Assembly (NCBI GenBank): GCA_035578905.1
Contig: JAQJVL010000005.1
Span: forward strand, 1-64,000
Origin: Stictocephala bisonia
Lineage: Eukaryota; Arthropoda; Insecta; Hemiptera; Membracidae
Reading direction: 5' to 3'
Length of the DNA: 64,000 nucleotides
The translations under genes were made by a program, and so were the position numbers. Shown one piece after another: positions 27,101-39,100 of this stretch. A model generated the notes under the pieces. The model was given only the letters and a program-made list of their open reading frames with translations. It was not told where the DNA came from and did not search any database. Position 1 is the first letter of the stretch; the number at the start of each line of letters is the position of its first letter.

Positions 27101-30100
27101 GCAGTGGAGAAAAGTCACTATGGCATACAGACTTGGTGAGTCATGGGACTTTTTAATCTACCTCCAATTCCAGGGCTTCTTCTTCCTCTGCTGTTGATCT
27201 TCGTAAACCAATCAGCACGGAGATGTCCGTCTCAAAATGACTCATAGTAAGAGTGAGGGACTTACATCCCACCAAGTACCATATGACTAGAGTGAGTATT
27301 ACATTATTGCCACTAACTGAGTAAGCTCTTTAGTGATACTTTCACAATCTAAAATTCAATATCTTATAGATGCTAAAATATCTACCATCATACCATCAAC
27401 TTTATAGTCAAAACATAAAATTCTGTGATTTTATGAATTTAGTATCTATTTAAGGAATTTTTTCTTTTGTGTTTAGTCTAGGTTTATAGATGAGTTGTTT
27501 GCATAGCACAACATAGAGTGCATCAGTCTTAAAAAGAGAAATGCAATCCTCACTTATACGGAATAGTTTTATACAGCATTATAATAAAAATAGTAATATT
27601 AATTGTAAAAATATAAAAAGTTACAAAAGCCTTTGGTCTACGTCTACAAATAGTTTTTGATGTATCTTAAAATATTTAAATAAATGTTGTTCAGAATATT
27701 AACGGTGAAATTTTACTTTATTTGTTTACTTTACTTTTTTCAGTTAAAATTAACATATCTTTGTATTACTTATGTAAGTAATACATTGTGAAATAGTCGT
27801 AGTTACTGATTGAGGAATTAATCTTTTAAATTTATACTCTTATAAACTTACATACCTATACTTCTCGATATGTTTCACAAGAAGACAGGCAATGCAGGAA
27901 TAAAATGCTGTCTTATGTTTAAACAGCTTTAAGAAGGATAAACAACCAAATATTTGTAATTTAATTTGAATAAACATATCTTAAAAATAATGTAAGAAAT
28001 TCAATAGCCATAAAAATCATTAAATTAGTTGAAAATGTATTCAGTGAATAATCTAGTAACTTTCTATTAGAAGTTACTAGAGGATGAATGAATGAATAAA
28101 TTTCTATTTAAAGGCGAAGTTAGGACTATGACCTTCCTCTCTTCCACTCAACCTTGGATAGAGGAGGGGGGTTTATTGTTAGTTGGAGGGGGGAATGCGC
28201 CATAGCCTTTGGGGGGGGGGGGGTACCTTTGCACCACATAGCTGTCAACAATTTTAGATAAATTGCATTTAATGCAATTATTGAGTACAATCTAATTTAA
28301 AAACTTACATTAGTACTTCACCATAATCAGATGTTTCATTTTCACATCTTCACAAGCTAATATCAAACTGGTTGGTTGGTGATATGCATTTGGATGTGGC
28401 TGGTTCCACCACTTATAGGGTGTGTATTCAGATCCACAATTTAATTGAGATCCATTTAGCTTCGTTGTTAAATTAGTTGAACAAAGGAAATTTATATTCA
28501 GGAAAACTATTATTTTTATAATTTTTTAAAGGATTATGATGCAGATTACTCAGGAGGTCTGCAGACATTCAGGACTGAACAGATCAGGATTTACATTGCC
28601 CGGGATATTCATACCAACACTTGCCCGCAACCAAGTTGTTCAGAAACAAATATCAAACTGCTCTATTTCCTCAGAAAAAGCTGGCATTGGTCAAGTAAGT
28701 ATTATCTTCTCTCTGTCTCTTCATTATTAAGAATTTTAATATGAAAAGTAATAAAATTATTAAAACATGGAAAAATACAAGAAAAGTAATACAAACCCAA
28801 ATTTATTTTACCAAGAATTCATAAGTTAAGACATTAATTGAACTGCTGGTACTATGATGCAGTTGGTAACATTAAATATAGAAAGAAAACAACAAAACAG
28901 TAAAGGAGGTCCACTAATGAGAATCGCAACGAAACTCCAAACACAAACCTTTGATGTAACAAACTGTCTTGCAGACGCTGCATAGTACTGTTGGCTATTT
29001 ACCTATGGAACACAAGTAAAATAGTAACTTCAACATAGTAGTTATTACTACTCTGAAACATTACTATGATAATCCAGTGTAGGAAGACTTACATTTCACT
29101 TTCAATTACGGTAAAGAAATTTATGGAAGTCTTTATATATCAAGAACTTTTTATACCACCCCTGAAGAAGTTTGATTCTTTGCCACATTTTTCATAGGAT
29201 AGCTGTTAATTTTTGGTTGTCCTAGTTAAAAAGTGGGATGGCCTCAACATGGGTTCAGGGACGCACACAGAACACCCCCTGAAATTTTCAACCATCAGAC
29301 TAATCACGTCCTTTCTTTTGTGTATTGGTCTGTATTGATAGATGTTGTCTAGATCTGGGTTTTGATGACTAATTACTTTGTGTGATTTCCATGTTTTTAT
29401 AAATTAACTGATCCGTTTTTGTACAGTAATAATGCTTTGAAAGTTCTATTATTGTGTTCTTTCTTCTTTTCATTTGTATATTTGTGTTTTTGCATATTTA
29501 CTGTTATATATGATGCAAAACCACAACAAAAATCAACATTGTAAACAAATGGTGAATAAAATGGTTTATGTATTCTAACTTGTTATAGTAACTAAGCAAG
29601 GATACTACAAATTGGTGACGAGGAATGTTAAAAACATAGATTATCAGAGACATTGGAATGAAGATATGGAAGGGGAAAACAGAAGACGAGAAAACTCTTT
29701 CAACCTTTAAACCTAGGAACCACACCTGAATTCAATGTTAAATCTGAAAATTGGTGTGTTTATGAAGAAATTTTAGAACAGTTCTTTAATGTGAATTGTA
29801 TTGAAGAGGAAAGAAAAGTATTCGCTCTAACTATTTCAATGGGTACAGAAGCATATAAATATTTTAAAGACTTGATTGGGCCAGACTTGCGCAAGAATAA
29901 AACATGAAGGGATTTGGCAAGTAATGCGTTGTCAGTTTTTGAGAAAATTGTCAGTATTTAGGAAAAGAGCTCCTTTTTATGATGCCAAACAAAAACGAGG
30001 AGATTCCATCAATATATGGTATGTACAAATTAAAAAACTAACAGTGGCATGTAGTTTTGCGCATATATTAGAAAACGTCTTAAAAAATAGATTTGATTGT

Positions 30101-33100
30101 GGGCTCATGGAAATTCATATATTTAGGAGTGGAGTCATATATACAGGGAATACCATTGTACGTGTAGGAGTGGGCGGGTGGGTCAATACCACTGTACGTG
30201 TTCGGGTGGGTCAATACCACCATATGTGTTGGGGTGGGTCAGTACCACACTGTACGTGTAGGGGTGGGCGTATGGGTCAATATCACTATACAATCTTATG
30301 TGTGACTCTATGTGTGAAAAGTAAATAGTTTTTATTTTTCAATGACAAAGCTAAAACGTAATTAAATATAAAAACAAACAAATCAAAGTGAGTTTGTTGA
30401 GTCCTTTTGTTGCATGCAAGATTTTTAAAATGCTTTCATTCTGACAAAATTGCTCAAACTATTCGTGGAGTTTCAGTATCCATTATCTACTCTGCAAAAA
30501 CGCAAATATACTGGTGACCGCAAGAGTTTGTTGGAGTATATGACTAGTGTTTGTTGGAGTATATGACTAGTGTTTGTTGGAGTATATGACTAGTGTTTGT
30601 TGGAGTATATGACTAGTGTTTGTTGGAGTATATGACTAGTGTTTGTTGGAGTATATGACTAGTGTTTGTTGGAGTATATGACTAGTGTTTGTTGGAGTAT
30701 ATGACTAGTGTTTGTTGGAGTATATGACTAGTGTTTGTTGGAGTATATGACTAGTGTTTGTTGGAGTATATGACTAGTGTTTGTTGGAGTATATGACTAG
30801 TGTTTGTTGGAGTATATGACTAGTGTTTGTTGGAGTATATGACTAGTGTTTGTTGGAGTATATGACTAGTGTTTGTTGGAGTATATGACTAGTGTTTGTT
30901 GGAGTATTAAAGACCATTTGTGTGAGGAAGAACCTGCAAAATAATCGTTACATCATTTGAAATAGTTTGTGTTGACTAAGGAGATAATTAAAACAGGTCC
31001 TCCTGTTTTTGACGTCTTAGCTATACCTCAGGGGACAGATATGAAGGTAAGTAAATATTACAAGAAGTCTAGTGCAATCAAGAATCCAACATCACTTGAA
31101 AGCAGAATGGCCTGTGATGTGTGTAGAGGTACGTCTCATGATTCATTTGCCTGTAGGCATAAAGGTTTCAGATATTGTTTGTGTAAGACTATTGGTCATT
31201 TACAATGGATGTGTCCTAAAAGAACTATAAAGCCTGTTACACGTGATGCAAGTTTAAAAGACGAAAATGATAATGAACAGGAACAGAAACTTAATTCAAC
31301 AGAGTTTTTCAATTTAAATTCAAAATCAATAAACAATCCTATCTGGGCAAATGTAGTTGTAGAAGGGAAATTGATACAGAGTGTGGAATTTCTCTAATTC
31401 TATTTTATGTATATGAGAAACTTTTCAAAACCAAAATAGAAATGAAACCAACTTCTATTGAATTAAGATCTTTTTCTGGACAGCTTATAGTTTCAAAAGG
31501 AGTATTATACGTGTAAATTGAGTGGTTAGAACAATTAGCCAGTGCAAACTTGTTTGTAGTAAAGGAAACATCACACAATCTTATAGGATGAGATTGGCTA
31601 AATTTACTCAATTGGCCTGGCTTAAAGTCAACAAGTCTTACAGCCACTTTAGATCCAAGAAACCTGCCAGTAAAAATGAAAATGTCAGTAGAAATTAAAA
31701 AGAGGGATCTGCTTAGGAACACTTCTGTGAGAAGTTTAAAAGAAAGTGAAATACATAGTTTTGCAACTACAAAACAGGCGTCTGATCAAAATAAATTTGA
31801 CTTTTCTAATGGAAAACCAGGGAAAATATCTAGTGACTTCAACTTTCAGAAAACACCTGAACAATTAAGAGATAAGAAAAGTGCAATTTTTGATGAGTTG
31901 TTTTGTGAAGATCGTGGGGGAAAAGTAGCTAATAGAAGGAATTCTGCTGTGGAAAACTTAGACACAGGTTCAGGTGCAACAGTAGCTGACAAATTGTTTG
32001 AACTCTACAATCCTTCCTGAGCAATCAGTCAGTTGGAGGCTTGGAATCCTTCGGCGAAGGGATACTACTGTAGGCTACCTCCTTACCTTCCACTGAATTA
32101 TTCAAAGATGATTGGTTACGGAGTGTAGTGTTAGCTACTAAAGTGACACTGAAGTATTTAATAATACCATATATTTTGAATTTCATTATTTACAATTGTT
32201 TTGGAATGGAGCTGGTTGTTGTGATTTTAGGAATCAAATATACTGACATTATTTACAAGTATTTATTAATCTTAATTCTATAAAGTAAATAACCTCTTTT
32301 AGTACACAGAGATCGAACCAACCCAGTCAGTAGAGACAAAGAAAGAATCGTCAAAACAAATCGAAACAGAGAATACAAGTTCTGCTGTGGAAAAAGATGA
32401 TGGCTTGCCCACATGGTTGTGAGAGGCTACTGTTATATCTGATGCAAAACCACAACAAAAATGAACACTGTAAACAAATGGTGAATACAATGGTTTATGT
32501 ATTTTAACTTGTTATAATTAAGAAATTAACACGTTCACGCCCACTGCCATTTTGCTGATTTTTTTACTTCATGTGTGCATTTTACAAGTGTTATGTCAAA
32601 AAACCAATTTTTATATTTTTATTGAAAAGTATGTATTTTGATGAGTTACATAAGGATTTAGACTGTGCAAAAGTGTGTTAAGACGTTCAATTTTGTTAGA
32701 AAGACGGTCTGTGTTCTGGTGTAAAATTTTAAGTGGTTCTTTATTTGCTATTTTAAGTTGTTGCATAGTTGTCTTTTGCCTAAAAAAGAGCTGTTAATGG
32801 TAAAATAATGGTTCAAAAACTAACATTTCCTGGTGTTTTTTCACATTTTGTATCATGGGCCTCTAGTGGCCTACGTTGGCCTGTTGTAATAACATATTGC
32901 ATCTGGCCATTGTGCGCCATTAGAGGCCCATGCGGTTTTATGTCTGTAGTAAATACTTTCTGTGACAATTGTCCTGAAAATGTAACGTTATGTAGTTACC
33001 TGTGGGTTATATACATTTATATTTATTATATTATTGGCATATATATTATTGGCAGATGTATATACAGTTATATACACATAGTGGGTGGGCAGGTCCATTA

Positions 33101-36100
33101 TTAGCATTGCTCAAAAGCTAGAGTGTAACGTACAATTGTTTACTGAGATAGAGATATCCTCCTCGATGGCTGAACGCTGATTATAAGTCACATTTGAATG
33201 TATCACATTTTTTTCATATCTTAAGGTGTCTCACGAGTGTCTTAATTTCATTTAATTTTTTTTACATAGGAACACAACTACACTAAATTTTAATTTATGA
33301 GATTGTTTCAATAAAAGGTATTAGGAAAATAATGTCTTAATTTTTAATATGAATTGACAATATTTTACAACTTTAATTAATAATAAACTAAAATTTCCCT
33401 AAGTAATACTTTTTTACTATTTAGACCTCTATGTGTATTCTAGACGTCCGCTAAGTGTTAATTAAAATCATTCTAAGTAGCCGTCACGGCTACAAACATT
33501 CATTCAAATGTAGTTCATGTGTGGGCTTCTGGAGACCCACGGCAGCCAGAAGTAATATGAGACGTGGGCCATATGTGTACCACATCGGCCCTGTTGAATT
33601 ACTGCATGAGCCAATAGAGGCCCATGTCGGCGCGAAAGTGTTAAGCAAGAATACTACATTTACGAACCTATTTACTTATATCCAAATAATTTATATTTGA
33701 CGAGTCTGCTAGTATTGGTCATGTTCAGTGCAAATGACCATCCCACCCACTCATACATTTACATTTATAATGAGTCTCCCACCCACCCACACACATAGTG
33801 GGTGGGCAGGTCCATTATTAGCATTGCTCATAAACTAGAGTGTAACAATTGTTTATTGAGATAAAGATATCCTCCTCGAGGGCTGAACGCTGATTATAAG
33901 TCACATTTGAATGTATCACATTTTTTTCATATCTTAAGGTGTCTCACGAGTGTCTTAATTTCATTTAATTTTTTTTTTTTACATAGGAACACAACTACGC
34001 TAAAATGTACTTAGGTCTTTATAAATGTCACCAATACAGAGTCTAGGCCACTGCATAGATTAGGTCAATACTGCTCTATGTGTGTGGGTGGGTCAATACA
34101 ACTATTTTTGTAGGGGTGGTGAATCAACTCACCAGTCAATATGAATACCAATTATGATAAAATTTACTTTTGATAAAATTATTGCTTCCGTCTCGAAACA
34201 AATTTAATTTATGAGGATACTTTTAAACATTTTTTCTTTACATTTTTTTAGCAAATAGTCTTGAAAAATTAGTAAAACTAATTTTTTGCTTGTACTATAA
34301 AATACTTTATAACTAAACAACAAGGCCTTTATTTAATCCTTTTAGTGCCGGGGTATTCACATTTCCTATGTGAAAAATGCCAGGCCATTTTTGGTGAAAT
34401 TGCAAGGTTTGAAACAAACTTAAGCAGCATCTATGTTTTTTGTTATATTTACATAAATATTTTTTAACTGAAGGAAAAGAAGTGTTCTTTTTAATGAAAT
34501 ATAGTTTACTATCCTAATTTAAAAAAGTGTTATTAACCCTTTATAGAACAGCCATTATTAGAACAGTCATAGGTAGCGCACGGTGGTTAAACATTTAACC
34601 ACCCAAAAAATCTCTCTGTGCACACTGTCTAAATTTTAAGTTACAACAAAACTGTTTGGTTATATAGTATGTAGAAACCTAGAAAAGTAAAAAAACCCTC
34701 ATTTTTTAGGTTCTTTTTTCTCGTATGCCCTGTAGGGTCTGGTTAAATATTTAACCACCGTGCACTTGAGCACATTGCAACTTCTTAGTGTTCAGTGGTT
34801 ATATATTTAACCACCAAGGAAAAGTAAAAATAAACACATTAAAATTGTATAGTTTATTAAGAATAATTAATTAGTACAAACTTATAAAAATACTATACAT
34901 TGGTATTCTAAATATGTACATAATGTTGCAATTAAGTACAGATTTAGGCCTACCTCTTGTACGTGAAGATGATTGATCTGTATTATAAATACGTGCAGAT
35001 TGTGAAGTAGATGAAGCAGGTGTAGACGTTGTAGAGTCCTGTTGAAAATTAGGTAGTCTGGAGTGATCTAGAATATCGTCTGCTTCAAAGTCACCTCCGA
35101 ATTCCGAGTCACTTGCCATCTCATCATCATAGACGAATCTGTCTTGTTCACTGCTTCTGAGGGTGTCAAAATCTTGAACTGATAAGACATCCTTTTTCAT
35201 TTTTTTATTGGGGATATCATCAGGGTCCATTCTGAAACAATACAAATATCGTTATATAAAGTGTAATAAGTTGCGAGCGCAATCATATTTAGCTACAAAC
35301 ATATTTTTTCCCAATAGATTATATCATACTGGAGCCATCGGTATTAAAATTCTTTGGTAAAACAAAAAATTAATATTTTATTACAAATAATATTAGTACC
35401 ATGTTTTTGAGGTACAAAATTACTGTCACAAAAACTAATATGTTACGAAAACCTTATAAACAATTCTTACAGTTTGAATAGTACAAAATGCTACTAATAC
35501 AATCCTCATATAAGTACATTAAGTTAATTTGATAAAACTCTTTTAAACTCTTGATAAAAGATTAAAAATGAGTTTTAGTGGGAAGTGTTCAACAGGTAGT
35601 GCGATGCTAGTGTTCTAGAAGCACGGTGGTCAGTATCTTAGCCACTTGAACGATGTATTCTTTCTGGAAGACAGAGAGACACTGCCAGAGTGAGCAAACA
35701 GATTTCCCATGATTCCTCAAGACATCAGGATTGGCTGATGACGATAAAGGTCATTTTAGCTCGACCGATCACGCAATAATGGCCCTTACTGACGGTGGTT
35801 AAAATATTAACCACCATGCGCTACCTATGACTGTTATGAAAAACAGGTGTGCACAGAGAGTTTTAAAGGGTGGCTAAAATATTAGCCACTGTCCTATAAA
35901 GGGTTTTAAAACAAAATATTTTATACATAAAATTTGCTTAGTTTTATTTTTCTAATTTAAACGTGCATAACATATTAACACATTTTTTATAAATTCTTTC
36001 CTCATTACCATTTTATAGAGAATTTCAATCTGAACAAAATCAAATAATTTCATTTATCATATTTAACAAATTTTCATTTTATAAAAATATAACTAAAGTG

Positions 36101-39100
36101 TTGCATTTTGGTTAGCTAGCAACATATAGACTAATTATTGAAATTAATAAAGGAGTTTGTATAAATAAAACTCGGGTTCTTGGTTTACCTCTGTATTGTT
36201 CTAATAGTTATAAAATATAAATATATAGTTTTGTTGGATAAAGATAAGTTTTCGTCAGATGAAGTTATATCAGCAATGAATTCGTCAGCTACATCAACAC
36301 TGTTTTGGCCTAACCTACTAGTGCTAGCGACAGATGTATCAGGATCACTTATGTTTTCTAATAACGTTAGCAAAAGTGTTTTGTTTTCTGCTGGAATAAA
36401 TGTATCATCACTCATTGTAATAAACTTATAAGTACATAAAAAATAATTATTGTTCACAAACTAGGTAAACAAAATACAAACAAACATTAAACAATACACT
36501 ACATTGGCGCGAAATACAAACTCAGCTGTACTGACTACTGCCGTAATCTAATGTGTAGTGCAATCAATTGCACAATTATACAAAAAAAAGTGCCAAACTG
36601 ACGAAGGCGCTTATTATCGATTTGTCTGGTATGAATTTGGCAGCTGATTGAAGAAAAATAGTGATGTAGTATAGCAAATACGTCTCTCAAAGCAACGCTG
36701 GCATTTTTTGCACTAGCACGGCGCGTCGCTTACAGCGACTCCCGGCATTACAAAGATTAATTATTGTTTATCGTGAGTAAAATAATACCAATAACATTAT
36801 AATATAAAATACTATAATGTAAACCTCTAGTTGCATGGTTGAAGGAAATGTTGGTTTTGGTAGAAACTAACCTTAAAATTTCCAAGGATAGCTGTGACTG
36901 TCAAGGCTATGTGCTTAGGACACAAATTTTCACCTCATTTTGTTTTATTATTAAAATGGGGATGAGGAGTAACTTTTATATTAAGATAAATTTAGTATAA
37001 AAATTATAAAATTTAATACACTCAGTTGAAAATCTACAAAATATCATGTGTAGCTACATGTGCATAGCAACTCAATGTTTATTTAAATTTAGATATCTAA
37101 CCATATTCTAATGAATATTTTTATAGTAAAAAATTAAAGTTCTAGATTAACCATGAGGAAGCAGTAGGGGGTATCATGAGGAAGCAGCAGGGGGTATCAT
37201 GAGGAAGCAGCAGAAAATAAACAAATCGTTAAAAATGTCATCTAAATATTACTGTATTATGGAAATCTCTACGCTAAAGAACAAAATGACAAAACCAAAG
37301 AACGTAATCTATTTTTTTTTTTTTTAGATTGATTACTTCAATATCAAGTTCTTGTAACTGGAATGTGCTGCAGACACTATGGAGGTTCTGGAGGTGGGTG
37401 TTATTCTAGTGGGTGGAAGGTCAAATCTGTGAATGTTGTGGCTTAGTAATATGTCGTTCATTTGATGGTAGTCATTCTTTTTGTCTAAGCAATCGATATT
37501 TATATCACCCATGAGAACTATTGGGTTTCCAGTGGGGATCCTTTCGAGAGCTAATGATATTACTGTAAGGCCCTCTTCAAGGTCTCTCTTTGTCCTGTAA
37601 ACTCCGACTAAATATAGGTATGATTTGCCTATTTTGACTTTGGCAATAGCTATTTCACATGTCAACTCAATGCAGTATTCGTGGACATTAACTATTTCTA
37701 TGTCGTCTTTCAGGTGCTCCTTTGCATAAATAGCTACTCCTCCCTTTAGATGATGTTCCCTACTATATTCTGCTGTAAGTGAGTAGCCTTGGAAGTCTTG
37801 TGCTTTTTAGAGTCTCTGTTTTTTTGGCCATGCTGTGTCAGGATTACAAAGTGAGGATTTAGACTGTGCAAAAGTGTGTTAAGACGTTCAATTTTGTTAG
37901 AAAGACGGACCGTGTTCTGGTGTAAAATTTTAAGTGGTTCTTTATTTGCTATTTTAAGTTGTTGCATAGTTGTCTTTTGCCTAAAAAAGAGCTGTTTTCT
38001 TCTTGAGGGGTTTCCATATGTACAGCCTCTGATGTTATGTTGAGTGCAGTTTTTAAATACTCATTTAACAGGTCTTCATAAGTTTTGTTGCTTTCAAGCT
38101 TTTTTGCTGTAATTGGAGGACTCTTTTGCACTTGAAAGACACCAAAGCTTTTTACTTTTGGTAAGTTGGACAAATAAAAAAAGTTGGACTTTTTTATAGT
38201 CTTTGTTGGACAAAGTCCTCCATGAAGGTTTCTACTTGGCCCAGACTAAAGTACGTAATGCTAATGTATAGTCCTTTACCATCTGATAAGAGGTTTTAGG
38301 TAAGAATGCCACAAAATAGTAGTTTATGTGTAAGATTTGGCCTTTTAAAGGTTTACCATTAATTAATTATTGAATACTGCAGATTTATTTACTAATTTAT
38401 TTATAGGTCAGTGATTACCATAATGAGATAGAGGATGTTTGCAAACAAATAGACATGACTATCAACCGAGCACTACAGATAGCTCTCCATAATTTTGACA
38501 AAGATATCAACACTGTCCTTGATGCACTCTCTGATCAATTAATTACTAATAAAAGAGTGTCGGAACAAAACTGGACGTATTTCATTTTTTGTAAGTACGC
38601 TTTTATGTAATATTGTAATACACCATACGGGTACATATGTAGCCTAATCTACTTTTGCTGAAGAGAACTGAGTATGAAAGCAATTAATTAACCTATTTTT
38701 TGCCTATATTTAGAATAAATATAAGGGATAACTACTATTGCCTTGCTTTGGACTTTCATATTCTCTGAGGTGGATGGAGTGTATCTTGGCAATGTTTACC
38801 TTATATTTGGAAAAAGACTTCATGAGGTAAAAAATTGGTCTAACAAAATAATATAGTATGCTCTTCCGAAACTGTGATATAGAAGTAGACAATAAGTAGC
38901 CATAGTAGTTTATTCTTTGACACTGGTAAATTAGTTTTATCATTTATATAATAATTACTGTTTTATGCTAAATGGTATTTCTGAACAGACAGACTGGCCT
39001 CTTTAGCAATGGCAAAATTTGATATATGATGTACTTTTACCAGTGTCTGTAGTTATTCCAGGTCTTCTAACAAAGTGAGTTATCAAAGTTAGAATAGTTT

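Larger units (their letters stand above)
32530..33640. mobile_element. piggyBac-type non-autonomous element inside the 3' LTR
   Basis: It is flanked by TTAA (32526-32529 and 33641-33644). The ends read CACGTTCACGCCCAC and, inverted, CACTTTCGCGCCGAC (12 of 15 match). Subterminal sequence AGAGGCCCATG(C/T) occurs near both ends. There is no transposase. It contains 143 bp nearly identical to part of a retrotransposon at 37854-37996, and one copy of a roughly 214-bp direct repeat. Confidence 0.8.
29502..33658 (+). mobile_element. Mag-type Ty3/gypsy LTR element, pol-deleted, 3' LTR interrupted
   Basis: The 5' LTR (29502-29609) is only 108 bp and runs TGTTATATATGATG to GATACTACA. After AA comes TTGGTGACGAGG, a typical primer-binding region. 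The 3' LTR starts at 32432, is interrupted by a piggyBac-type element at 32530-33640, and finishes at 33658 (AATACTACA). The 5-bp duplication TTTAC flanks the whole (29497-29501 and 33659-33663). The inside has gag and the start of a protease region but no RT, RNase H or integrase. Very short LTRs are a hallmark of the Mag clade; that assignment is inference. Confidence 0.85.

Noticed and set aside
30525..30907. CRISPR array
   Set aside because: The 23-bp units are directly contiguous with no spacers, and the context is eukaryotic.
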